DNA from: Anniella stebbinsi | Taxonomy: Eukaryota > Chordata > Lepidosauria > Squamata > Anniellidae | Direction of reading: 5' to 3' | DNA: 64,000 nt | Assembly (NCBI GenBank): GCA_029215795.1 | Contig: JARDYH010000001.1 | Location: forward strand, 181,109,654 to 181,173,653 | Shown here: positions 42,869-53,029 of the stretch, one piece after another | Layout of the letters: every line of letters begins with the position of its first letter | How positions within the stretch are numbered: position 1 is the stretch's first letter | Program-made: the position numbers and the translations under genes | The notes under the pieces: generated by a model | What the model saw: the letters and a program-made list of their open reading frames with translations, nothing else | What the model was told of the DNA's origin: nothing | Databases searched by the model: none

Positions 42869-43930
42869 ACGTGGTGAAATTCTCCACTATTTGATGAATT
42901 AACATTTTTGTCTTGCTTTTATTGATTACTAAATCTTTGGGATTAGTAATCACTAAAATCACTACTGATTTTCTATTAAATTGATTAGACTATTTGTCTG
43001 TATTTGCTTCTTTTGACTATATTAGTGAATTGATGTTTGATTAATGTTAAATTATGCTTAAATCTTAAATCTTGCATTAGCAAGCTATTCAAAACTAGTC
43101 TGGGTAAAATTGGATATATAAAGGAGCATCCAGATATTTGAAAATAATTCCCATCTAAATTTATGTAGTTAATTAATGTTAAACTTTGGGGAGAGGTTTA
43201 ATTAATGGATTTTTTTTTTCCTTTTAAGGAGTTTGACTATTTGGATAATAGTTATATTGAAGAAGTATGTCAATTGCCTCATTGAATATTGAACAATAAT
43301 CCTCTGATAATTACGAGGGAGATCTTTGGATTACAATACTGATTGATCAGTATTTCAAAAGACCAAAAAAGAAGCAAGGAGATGGAAGAAGAAAAATGTC
43401 TGGAGGATTAGCTGCTGAGGATAAAAAAATCAAGTTTTCCTAAAAACCTAGAATATTTAAAGACAGAATTAACCAAAAGGAAAAAAATTGAATGACAGAA
43501 GGAAAGAAAAAGATTTAAACCTAGACACTAATATTTAGCACTGGGTGGAATGGGGGGAAGCAGAAAAGAAAAAAAAATGTATCCATCCATCCCTACTCTA
43601 CTTATGAAACTAAATACATAAAATACATACAAAACCAGGAGTTGAATCCAGATTTATGCTGGATCAACCGTGCTGCTGGAAGTGGTCCCACAGCAGACCC
43701 TGAAGCACCCCCCCCCCCCAAAAAAAAAGCTACGCAGGGCTCCAAGATGTGTGCCACCCTCCATTTCAAACATGCAAGCCACGGCAGGGCTGAACCATGG
43801 CTTTTCATGTAGTGTGAACTCAGGCATTGTGGGTTATTTGAGGGCTAAACAACTCTTGGATAATCCTAGAATAATACATGGAAAGGAAGGAGGCAGGTAG
43901 CTGGAAGTGGTGCTTTGCTTTTCAGCCACC
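42869..43930. other. Unassigned AT-rich DNA
   Basis: No gene or repeat end recognised. A C-run and A-run lie at about 43700-43728. Confidence 0.35.
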
Positions 43931-43937
43931 TGCTCAA

Positions 43938-43941
43938 CTAT

Positions 43942-43972
<31 letters not shown>

Positions 43973-44500
43973 TTTTGATTTATATGCTGCATCTTTCCTC
44001 TTGCAAGGAACCCAAAGCAGCTTAAATTGTCATCTTTCTCTACACTTTATTCTAAGCTGAGAGTCAGTGAGTGGCCCAAAGTCACCTGGGGGCTGCCTAG
44101 ACAGCCTGAAAGCCCCACGGTGGATGCGCTGTGGTGCTGTGTTGGTTATATGACACAATAGTCACCTCGCAGCCTTCATGGGGATTTCCTGCAAAGTTGC
44201 AACTTTAAAAAGTCAGGGACTTATTCTGACTTTTTCCCTCAGACCGAGATGAGTACAGTACATCTGCCGTCTATCCTCGCTCCAGAGTCACAGCGGAAGC
44301 ATTCCCAGGCAGATGGCGACCCCGACTGGTCGGCGTCCACTCAGGCAGAGGGCAGGGGTGGGCCCGGTGAGCCAGTGGCTGCCGGAAACCCCATGTGCTA
44401 CCTCTGCTTTGGGATTAGCCGCTGCCACCCCTTTTGCTTAAGGTTGTGGCAGCCCGGTGCTGTATAGGCTGTCCCTCCCTAGTAAGCTTAATGGCCAAGT
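43938..44500 (-). mobile_element. SINE with (ATTT)n tail, split by a family C MITE
   Basis: An (ATTT)9 run at 43940-43975 is followed by GATTTATATGCTGCATCTTT, a body similar to that at 945-1046, and the block GTGGCCCAAAGTCACC. After the MITE the sequence resumes with CTAGTAAGCTTAATGGCC, matching the GTCACCCAGTGAGCTTCATG order of the SINE at 1405-1440. The tRNA-like head itself is missing. It is the same SINE class as 925-1512, and again carries an inserted DNA element at almost the same place. Confidence 0.6.
44089..44479 (+). mobile_element. GC-rich MITE family C, copy 4 (nested in a SINE)
   Basis: The left end GGGGGCTGCCTAGACAGCCT, then GAAAGCCCC, and the right end GGTGCTGTATAGGCTGTCCC are inverted-like. 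The stretch 44110-44240 (GTGGTGCTGTGTTGGTTATA, then AAAAAGTCAGGGACTTATTC) matches the reverse complements of 45425-45290 and 31590-31450. Exact duplication length could not be fixed. Confidence 0.65.
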
Positions 44501-44935
44501 ATATATCTTCTCTGAGATATATTAATGAAAAGGAGAGAACTTAGTTTTTTAAAAAAAAATTATAAGAACAGAAATCAAATTAGGTATAGATGGAGAGCTC
44601 TTAATGGACAGTATCCAATGCTGGCAATCCACCTGTGCTAAACACATTGCACTAGAAGGAACATCCGCTAGCACAACAGGAAACTAACACTTGCTAGCGC
44701 AATGCAGGAAACGAGTCAAAACTACCACGTCCAGAAGCAGAACTCCCTTCTGTGAGGAAGTGGATACTACTCATTGTGTATGGTAGGAGAAACTGCATTG
44801 AGATTAAAATAAAATGCATCATAGCTTATCTTAAGGATTTCATTTTTTAAAAAAAGGAAATGAAGTAAGTTATCGAAGCAAGAAAAGGAATGGATATTTG
44901 CTTCAAGAGCTGCATTGACTTGGTTGAGGAAAGGT
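44501..44935. other. Unassigned DNA
   Basis: GCTAGC-type repeats near 44640-44710. No gene recognised. Confidence 0.35.
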
Positions 44936-44937
44936 CT

Positions 44938-45043
44938 ACAGCAGCCTTCTCCAACTTGGTTCCCTCCAAATGACTTGGACTACAATGCCATCAGCCCAAA
45001 CAAACATGGACATCTGGAGAGCACCAGGTTGAAAAAGCTGGGC
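44938..45043. repeat. Hairpin dispersed repeat (CTCCAAATG..GGACTACAATGCCATC type)
   Basis: TTCTCCAACTTGGTTCCCTC at the left and GAGCACCAGGTTGAAAAAGC at the right are inverted relatives around TTGGACTACAATGCCATCAG. Half-copies appear near 39165-39205 (GGGAGCTGTAGTCCAACACA) and 15665-15690. I recognise the type as abundant in squamates. Confidence 0.55.
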
Positions 45044-45104
45044 CCTGCCTTCACAGCATCACTTTGCCACTCCTTGCCACTGAACCCCTGCATTATTGTG
45101 GCTG

Positions 45105-45432
45105 TGAGTTCTGGGCGAGAAATCCCCATGCCGTAGGGAGCATGGGGTTTCTGAGTACTGGAGCCCACCCTCCCCGCCCTTCCCAGTGTCCAGTGACCAA
45201 TCACAGTCACCCTTCATCCTGGATCTCCCCCCAGATCAACCCCTGAGTGAGAACACATGGAAGAAGAACCTTGGTGACCTGCTCCCAAGGAAAAAGTTGG
45301 GGAAAGTCTCTGACTCTTTTACACTGCAGCTTTGGGGAAAAGCCCCGTGGGGGCTGTGAATCGGCGGCTGCATTGTATAACCAACACAGCATGAATTCGT
45401 AGCCACTGTGGGGCTTTGAAAGCAGATAGACA
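45105..45432 (-). mobile_element. GC-rich MITE family C, copy 5
   Basis: Ends GGCTGTGAGTTCTGGG on the left and GATAGACAGCC on the right. The block GGGGAAAAGCCCCGTGGGGG, then ATAACCAACACAGCATGAAT, matches copies at 31.5, 32.3 and 44.1 kb. It is non-coding. Confidence 0.6.
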
Positions 45433-46807
45433 GCCACCTAGTCTACTGCCTCAGCTAAAATGAAAGAAAAGGAAGTAGCAATTCTGTTTAATCACAAATT
45501 AGGATGGGGAAAAGTAGGTGGGGCCATGGCTTTCTGGGAGCTCAGAAGGGCTGAATGTAGCCTCAGGAAATGAGGTTTTGCAGCCCTTTCTTTGAGGATT
45601 GGTTTCCCACTACTTCCATTCCCCTTTTCTAGTTGGAGGGGTTTTTTTTGTCTCTCCCTCACCCCCTTTGTCTGCTTTTGTGGAGAGATATAATGCAAAC
45701 AGGTATACCTGTGTGGTTGGTATATTGGTAATGATCACCAGTTTGTTACACTCTTGGTTATATTCTTGTGTAATTCAATAGAATACATAAACAGCAATTT
45801 TGGTACATGGTAGAAAGTCCTACAGAAATGTAGAAAATATAATTTCAGAATTAAAATATTTTTTTCTTTCATGGTTCAAGAAATATTTAATTGAATTGTT
45901 TATTTACGGTCAATAAACCAACACAGGTTCAAGAAATAGTCATGTATGGGATGGGATTGTGGTGTGTGTAGAAGAGGGCCAAGTGTTTCAAGTTTGTACT
46001 GGGGTGGGGGTGGGGGCAAAATGGTGCTTGGACCCCAAAGAAAGCCACCTAAAAGACAGGTGTTGGGCTAACTGCCCTCTGGCTTAGGCAGTCACTGCCT
46101 CCATGTTTCTATAAATGTCATGAGGGCTGAGACTGGGAGAAAGGTTTGAAAATTAGAGGCAGTAACGGTAGGATTACAGCTGTATCCTCATCTTACCTAA
46201 AATCATATTTTGAGCAGTCCAGCCATTTGCTCAGATTATCTCTTACTACACAGTGAGAGGAACAAGGGTCAATTCACACAACCTTTTCAGCAGGGTGAAA
46301 TGTAGGTTAACTTGGGCTAAATTGCAGTCAGAGCACAGTACTATTTCAGCATGTCACTGTAAAGCTTTAAAAAGTGGGATAACAGCAGTGTATTTGATGT
46401 GATCAAACAAGAACTTTTTGAGTTCTTCTTCAGGTTTAATGGGTGTTGACTTTCTCTAAGGCCACTGTTCACCAAGGACTGTTTTAGATACATTAGGTGG
46501 CCTGCAATTACAGCGCTGCCCCCACCCTCTTGACTCGTCGTTTATTTTTTCCTGGATAATACCAGGGAGGAGCAAGGTAGGAATTAACAGTACGAGCAGC
46601 TGAGTGTGCATTGTTTAGGGGATCATTGCACTAGAAAACTTTTTACAGAGCCCAACTTATGCTAGGATTCATGGAGGCTAGGACCAAGACACCACCACTG
46701 AACATGTGGAGACTTTCATTTGCAACTGAGTAATCACAGTCAGTCCACAGCCATTTCTAGGTTTAGCAGACAGGCCTACCAAGTCAACTAGCAGAGAATT
46801 TTGAGTC
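45433..46807. other. Unassigned DNA
   Basis: No gene or repeat recognised. Confidence 0.35.
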
Positions 46808-46815
46808 CCAATGCC

Positions 46816-47134
46816 TAGGCTGACCAGATAAAATCCAGGTCAGGGCTCATGTAACTTTAACAGTTGTAGAGAAAAGGGAATTTCATCCGGTGTCATTTGT
46901 ATGCAATTAATTCCTGGTGAAATTCCCTCTTCATCACAACAGTTAAAGTTGCAGGCACTATACTAGAGTGACCATGTACAAAAGAAGGCAGGGCTCTGCA
47001 ACTTTAACTGTTGTGATGAAGAGGGAATTTCACCAGGAACTAATTGCATACAAATGACACTGGCTGAAATTCCCTTTTCTCTACAACTGTTAAAGTTACA
47101 TGAGCCCTGACTTGGATTTTATCTGGCCACCCTA
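46816..47134. mobile_element. hAT-like palindromic MITE (TAGGCTGACC family), copy 3
   Basis: 319 bp with ends TAGGCTGACCAGATAAAATC and GATTTTATCTGGCCACCCTA, flanked by an exact 8-bp duplication CCAATGCC (46808-46815 and 47135-47142). Two arms of about 150 bp are inverted copies around a GTGACCATGTACAAAAGAAG centre. This copy fixes the element ends most clearly. Confidence 0.92.
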
Positions 47135-47142
47135 CCAATGCC

Positions 47143-48357
47143 TCTCGTTGTAAAAGTTAAGCTATGATCTTGAAATGTTGCCCTTATGGAATACTCCACC
47201 AGTAGTGAAAATGTTTGTCTTTCACATCTCTCAGTGGTATGAAGTGATGAATATACTCATCTCATTTATCCTTCCAACAGCCCTGTTTGAGAGGGCCAGC
47301 TGTCTTCCTTAAAGCTATCCATACCTGAGTAGGCATTGAAGTGTCATGCAAACCAAACACTATCACTGATAGTGTTCTCAAGAACAGGACAATGAAGGCC
47401 TGGCCATAATTTAAAGCATAACAAGAAAGGAGAAATACTAGAATGTTAAAACAAACAAAAAACCCAATACCAAAATCCACACATCTTGATTTTTGCAGAC
47501 TCTCCTCTTCCTTCCAAGCAATTCAGTGTGAAATCAAAGTTCATTGATATGTTCCCTGTACTTGGTATGATGATAGTTTTATATTAGCCATTGACTCAGC
47601 CTGCATTGATCCTTGAGAATGTATCACACAAATCATTTTGCACTAAACTGCTGAATCAATGAAGAAATCTCCTGGAAAATTTATATTAAAAGTCACTGTT
47701 TGCCTAAATGAGTTCCCTGTGCCCCATATTGAATATTTTGCTGATGAATTGAGTGAGTTTAAATTTGAACATTGCAGACCCATTAAAGAATGAATTCTTA
47801 AATCAAATTCTGCCATTTATGATTGAAATGAGATTTCCTCAGCAATAGACTAGCTGCTATATAAATCAGTTGTGCATTTTATACTGTACTATAAACAAGA
47901 TATAATTCTTTTAAATACACAACAAGTGCCTTAAATCTTTTGATGCATCTCGCTTTTATCTGATGTTGTTGTTGCTATGTTTACACCGGGCAACTAATAC
48001 AGTTTTATGAAAGAAAAGAGCTTTTGAAGGTTAAAGGAGCCACTAAATCCCTTATTAAAATGCCTTAATTTTCAGCATTTGTGATCTGCATTTGGGCACA
48101 TGCCTAACTGAGAACAGAGAACAGATTCAAAATGCATCCCTGTTTGTATTGGGTTGCATTTAAGGCATAGGGGATTCTTACAGCAACTAGATTAAGATTT
48201 GTGTCATACCTGCTTACTGTTCTTACTTTATGTTATTTATCTAGCTTCCTTTTGGTCTTCTAATTAGGGTGACCAGCTAGATCTAGTTAACATTCTGAAT
48301 CCATCCTGGATGTGCTGCATCCCACAAAATGTATGAATGCTATAAGTATTAGGTAGG
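47143..48357. other. Unassigned DNA with one solo terminus-like motif
   Basis: No gene recognised. TAGGGTGACCAGCTAGATCT near 48267 looks like a lone hAT-type end. Confidence 0.35.
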
Positions 48358-48403
48358 TAGGCTGACCATATGAAAAGGAGGTCCTTTTCATATGGGCAGC
48401 CTA
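48358..48403. mobile_element. 46-bp minimal palindrome made only of two hAT-like ends
   Basis: TAGGCTGACCATATGAAAAG is followed after 6 bp by CTTTTCATATGGGCAGCCTA. Both are termini of the TAGGCTGACC family with no interior. It lies 11 bp from a full copy at 48415. Confidence 0.75.
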
Positions 48404-48414
48404 GTTTGTAAGGG

Positions 48415-48734
48415 TAGGCTAACCATATGAAAAGGAGGGCAGGGCTTATGTAACTTTAACAGTTGTAGAGAAAAGGGAATTTCAGCCAGTGTCATTTGTA
48501 TGCATGCAGCAGCTGGTGAAATTCCCTCTTCATCACAACAGTTAAAGTTGCAGGGGGCCTGCCTTCTTTTGTATATGGTCAATCTAGTATAGTGCCTGCA
48601 ACTTTAACTGTTGTGATGAAGAGGGAATTTCACCAGGAACTAATTGCATACAAATGACACTGGCTGAAATTCCCTTTTCTCTACAACTGTTAAAGTTACA
48701 TGAGCCCTGTCCTCCTTTTCATATGGTCAGCCTA
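48415..48734. mobile_element. hAT-like palindromic MITE (TAGGCTGACC family), copy 4
   Basis: 320 bp with ends TAGGCTAACCATATGAAAAG and CTTTTCATATGGTCAGCCTA and two inverted arms. One arm has TGCATGCAGCAGCTGGTGAA in place of the usual TGCAATTAGTTCCTGGTGAA. No clear 8-bp duplication (left TGTAAGGG, right GTGTTAGG). Confidence 0.82.
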
Positions 48735-49151
48735 GTGTTAGGCAAAGGAGGCCCGTAAGCCCAATTCAGGTGTTCTAAAAAGTCTGTTGTTAAACTTGTG
48801 AGGAGGAAAGCACACTAGCCCTTCTGTTGTTGTGATCCAGAACACTGATATTCCAGGTTCTGGCTCACATGAAGAACTTCCACGGATACAGGAGGCACTC
48901 TTTTTCAGACTGTTTCCCTCCACAAGTAGAGGGTGATAAAACACAGCGAGGGAGACAGATGGGGCTGAATTGCTCCCTTGTCTCATGTATCTACCCTATT
49001 CAGGTTTAGAACACCTGAACAGGGCTACAATAAGAAGTTTTTGGGTGTTCCTTCTTCTATGTGCTGCTTTGTTGATACTGTCCAAGTGGCAGCATCACAT
49101 TTGAACTAGCACTCAGTTCATAGATGTTTTTCTAGTATGAAAGATGCTGGA
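48735..49151. other. Unassigned DNA
   Basis: No gene or repeat recognised. Confidence 0.35.
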
Positions 49152-49159
49152 GTACTGCT

Positions 49160-49888
49160 TAGGGATGTGCACGGCAGCAAATATCGGATCGGAATAGGAA
49201 CTTCAAATTTTGTATAGTAACGTACCAGAAAAATTGGAGGTTCGTTGTTATCGCTTTGGATCCGATACTGATACAAAATCGGAAGTTCTGATTACGATAT
49301 CAGACTGCCATTTTTGGTGTTTTTACCAGAGACTTGCATTGGGGGAAAGTAAGCTTTCCCCCAATGCAAGTTTATTGGAAAAACACTGGGCTGGCCCTCC
49401 CTCCCCCTACTCGTGCTCCTTACCTTCCGCTGTCCCGTGCTGCTGTCCGCTGCCATCCGCAATGACACACTGGGTGACAACATCACCTGGCGCATCGTCA
49501 CTCTACTGAGAACCAGGCCGCAAAGCCTAATTCTCAGTAGTACGGAACCAGCGGATGGCAGCGGGGGATGGCGAGGAGGCAGCAGGTAAGGAGCGTGAGT
49601 GGGGGGAGGGAGGGAGGGAGAGGGAGGTCCCCACTCACCCTCTGCCATGTTTTCCCCACAGACTTGCATTGGGGAAAAGCTTTCTTTCCCCCAATGCAAG
49701 CCTATGGCGAAAACACCTAAAATGGAGGTCCAATTCTCCTATTTTTTCCGATACTAATCGGATCGAAAATATCGGATCGGGAGAAATCGGAGCTCCTGCA
49801 GCCAGCATCAGAATCGGACATCGGAAGTCTGATATCCGACATATCATAGTCGGATCAGACATTGGATCTGATACAATGCACATCCCTA
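49160..49888. mobile_element. hAT-like foldback element, TAGGG-TGTGCA family, copy C
   Basis: 729 bp with ends TAGGGATGTGCACGGC and TGCACATCCCTA, flanked by GTACTGCT and GTACAGCT (49152-49159 and 49889-49896; 7 of 8 match). The subterminal field is built from ATCGGATCGG and ATATCGGA variants. The interior has four copies of the TTGCATTGGGGGAAAG block or its complement, and lacks the roughly 150-bp module. Frames on both strands across the GC-rich middle are not genes. Confidence 0.85.
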
Positions 49889-49896
49889 GTACAGCT

Positions 49897-50320
49897 ACTT
49901 CTGCTCTCCCTGCTGGGTACAAATTAAACAATACAGAATACAAATAAGGCAATCAGCTTAGCACTTTAAAGAAAAATAATTCTAGAAGATTATAGGGTAG
50001 CACTTCATAAGTATATTTGATATGGGACATGGAATTTTTAGGATAAAATGGTGAGTACAAGAACCAAATCAGAATAAAATATTATTAGAAATGTAATAAT
50101 AGATATGTATTAGAAAGGTGGAGTGTACATCTTTATAACAATAAATAAAGATTCCTCAGAACAATTGAAGGGGCAAAAAGCCTTGGATACATTAATGAAA
50201 TATCTGTTGTGATTTCTTTTATGCTAAGTTTGAAATCAGGAAGTCTTTCATCTACTCACTACACTCACACATGATATTTGGATTTACCCCCTCTGACCAC
50301 ATTTGCAGCTGAGGAAGCTG
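49897..50320. other. Unassigned AT-rich DNA
   Basis: No gene or repeat recognised. Confidence 0.35.
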
Positions 50321-50322
50321 GT

Positions 50323-50446
50323 TAAGAACATCAGAAGAGCCAGGCTGGATCAGACCAAGGGTCCATCATGTCCAGTATTCTGTTCACACAGAAGACTGCT
50401 AGCTGCTGACGGGAAACCCACAAGCAGGGCATGAGTGCAACAGCAC
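50323..50446 (+). mobile_element. SINE-like dispersed repeat (AAGAACATCAGAAGAGCCAG type)
   Basis: The order AAGAACATCAGAAGAGCCAG, GGATCAGACCAAGGGTCCAT, CATGTCCAGTATTCTGTTCA, CCCACAAGCAGGGCATGAGT and GCAACAGCAC is one I recognise as a very common squamate repeat. No polymerase III boxes were identified. It abuts the hAT-like end at 50447. Confidence 0.6.
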
Positions 50447-50855
50447 TAGAGCTGTGTGCAAATAGCTTTTTGGAATTCTCCACCCTATATGTGGGCAAAG
50501 AAATTGGGGGGGGGGGCAAGTTCACTGAGTTTCTCCAGAGGGAGGAGAATTTCTCCAAGAGATTTTCATCAGTAGGGGTCACCTTGAGCAGGGTTGGGGC
50601 ACAGCTCCTTTTTTCTTTTTTTCTGTAAGGGTTTTGGAGACGGGGGTGCTACCACTGCTAGTGGCATCAGCATCAACTGTGCTGGCAGGATGGCCCCGCT
50701 TTTGCATCCATAACAATGCAGGTGTGCGTGTTGTATCCAGCTCCAGGGAAGAGGTGGAGCCAAACCTGTCCTCCAATACCTTGAATATTTGCTTCCCCTA
50801 TGAAAGAGGGTTCCATCATTCTGCCTCATCCTCAAGATGATTTATAATTTTAAGC
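50447..50855 (+). mobile_element. hAT-like family 3 copy, right end incomplete
   Basis: The terminus TAGAGCTGTGTGCAAATAGC matches the right end of the element at 20554-21005 in reverse complement. 50640-50855 matches 20250-20430 reversed (CAGCTCCAGGGAAGAGGTGG, CCCCTATGAAAGAGG). No partner terminus before the next element at 50861. Confidence 0.6.
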
Positions 50856-50860
50856 TTACT

Positions 50861-51162
50861 TAGGCTGACCATATGAAAAGGAGGACAGGGCTCCTGTAAC
50901 TTTAAGAGTTGTAGAGAAAAGGGAATTTCAGCCGGTGTCATTTGTATGCAATTAGTTCCTGGTGAAATTCCCTCTTCATCAGGGGCCCTGCCTTCTTTTG
51001 TATATGGTCACTCCAGTATAGTGCCTGCACCTTTAACTGTTGAGATGAAGAGGGGATTTTACCAGGAACTAATTGCATACAAATAACACTGGCTGAAATT
51101 CCCTTTTCTCTGCAACTGTTAAAGTTACAGGAGCCCTGTCCTCCTTTTCATATGGTCAGCCT
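50861..51162. mobile_element. hAT-like palindromic MITE (TAGGCTGACC family), copy 5
   Basis: About 302 bp with ends TAGGCTGACCATATGAAAAG and CTTTTCATATGGTCAGCCT, flanked by AGCTTACT (50853-50860 and 51163-51170). The centre has lost the CACAACAGTTAAAGTTGCAG block of one arm. Confidence 0.88.
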
Positions 51163-51392
51163 AGCTTACTTAATCATTGCAAGGTGTGTGTTTTCTTTCT
51201 ATTACACATTTCTCAATTGTTCTGCAGCCTCCCAAGCTGCCTGCAGTTCTTGACTCAAAAAAGCCCTGCTGGAAGAATCGTGATCTCTTTCCCTGGGCTC
51301 TAACTGAAGTGTAGGAAGCTGAGATGGCTGCCCAGTGCAAAACAGGACACTCGCTCGCACTCCTTGGCCACCTCTTAGGTAAGGTAAGAAAC

Positions 51393-51711
51393 TAGAGTGA
51401 CCAGATAAAATCCAGGTCAGGACTCATGTAACTTTAACAGTTGTAGAGAAAAGGGAATTTTAGCCAGTGTCATTTGTATGCAATTAGTTCCTGGTGAAAT
51501 TCCCTCTTCATCACAACAGTTAAAGGTGCATGCACTATACTAGAGTGACCATATGCAAAAGAAGGCAGGGCCTCTGCAACTTTAACTGTTGTGATGAAGA
51601 GGAATTTCACCAGGAACTAATTGCATTCAAATGACACTGGCTGAAATTCCCTTTTCTCTACAACTCTTAAAGTTACAGGAGCCTTGACCTGGATTTTATC
51701 TGGTCACCCTA
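51393..51711. mobile_element. hAT-like palindromic MITE (TAGGCTGACC family), copy 6
   Basis: 319 bp with ends TAGAGTGACCAGATAAAATC and GATTTTATCTGGTCACCCTA, flanked by an exact 8-bp duplication TAAGAAAC (51385-51392 and 51712-51719). Same length as copy 3. Confidence 0.92.
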
Positions 51712-51719
51712 TAAGAAAC

Positions 51720-51853
51720 CAAAACCAACCCATAAGAATTTCTCTGCAATTTTCTTCACAACTGAATTTCTTTGCGAAAGCAATTTCTTTTCTATGAAAT
51801 TGAGTGAAAATGGTGGGAAAAGATGTGGGAGAAATTTTTGGCACAGCACTAAG
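51720..51853 (-). mobile_element. hAT-like family 3 end fragment
   Basis: The right end AATTTTTGGCACAGCACTA is the reverse complement of TAGTGCTGTGCCAAAAATT at 19862. Upstream, GAAAGCAATTTCTTTTCTAT matches the 19930 region reversed. Confidence 0.55.
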
Positions 51854-51991
51854 CAGCACCCTCCCACCCATGTTCCCCAGCAGCTGGTGTATATAGCCAC
51901 TCTGTCTCTGATACTGGAGGTAGCATATAGCCATCAGACTATCCATGTTAGACTGGCAGGGAATGACTCTAGGTGTTTTGGGGTTTGTGAG

Positions 51992-52024
<33 letters not shown>

Positions 52025-52327
52025 CTCCTATTGTTTGCCTTGTCTGCCTAAGTCATCCCATGCTGTTTCCCAGTTCAGGACTTTCCCATAATGCATCCGA
52101 TCTCTGTGGCATACCCTGAGGTCTGGATTACATAGGCTGATGAGGTGGTTGGGACTAGTCTTACCTTAGGCAGGGGATTGGACTAGATGATCTTTTGGTC
52201 TCTTTCAGATCTTTGTATGTGTAAGCTGAATTTCAATTTGTTGCTCTGTGTTTATTTTCCCATTTCTTGATAACAATAAAAATGTTGAGACAATCCTGTG
52301 AATTGCTTGCAGTGCCTTCCAACCACA
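51854..52327. other. Unassigned DNA with a (TG)15 run
   Basis: Contains the microsatellite at 51993-52022. No gene recognised. Confidence 0.35.
51993..52022. repeat. (TG)15 microsatellite
   Basis: Fifteen uninterrupted TG units. Confidence 0.95.
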
Positions 52328-52335
52328 GCCATTAC

Positions 52336-53021
52336 TAGGGATGTGTATCATATCGTTAAAATGTACGATAATTTTACGATATGCTCTTTATCGTGCATAC
52401 GATTAACATTAATGATACGATACAACTTCCTACGATAATCATCGGAGACGATAATTTTCAGCCCAATTATATCAGATTATCAGACCGCCATATAAATAAA
52501 CCTATAACTTATGTATTTTCAAAGTTAGAGGCTTGAAACTTGGTCACGGGGCTTATGGGGTATGCCTAAGTATGTGTATGAAATTTGAGATCGATCCCTC
52601 CAACCCTCAATTTTATATGAATTTATTAAAGATCATTTAAGTTCTGACAGGTCAGAAAGACAGCTTGCCACGTGCGTTCATTCAGACCTGTCAAAAAGCG
52701 GCATGATTTTTAATAAATTCATATAAAATCGAGGGTTGGAGGGATCGTTCTCAAATTTCATACACATACTTAGGCATACCCCATAAGCATTGTGACCAAG
52801 TTTCAAACCTGAAACTATGGAAATACAGAAGTTATAGGCATTTTTTCTAAAAACATACATCTCTATAGAGCACAATGGGGCTGCAAATTAAATATCGTAT
52901 TTCCGATAACTATCCTGAAGACGATACGGTTCACCTACGATATTATCGGAGACGATAATTTTTTTTGGTCCGATATTACGATAACGATAAAATACAATAT
53001 TTTCTGGCATGCACATCCCTA
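52336..53021. mobile_element. hAT-like foldback element, TAGGG-TGTGCA family, copy D
   Basis: 686 bp with ends TAGGGATGTGTATCATATCG and GCATGCACATCCCTA, flanked by an exact 8-bp duplication GCCATTAC (52328-52335 and 53022-53029). The subterminal fields are AT-rich ACGATAAT/TTATCGT units instead of GATCC units. The interior is an inverted pair of a diverged module (CTTGAAACTTGGTCAC, GTATGAAATTTGAGATCGAT and their complements) around a short centre near 52640-52690. Confidence 0.9.
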
Positions 53022-53029
53022 GCCATTAC

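Noticed and set aside
49292..49952. Frames of 105-135 codons on both strands
   Set aside because: They lie inside foldback copy C and mirror each other.
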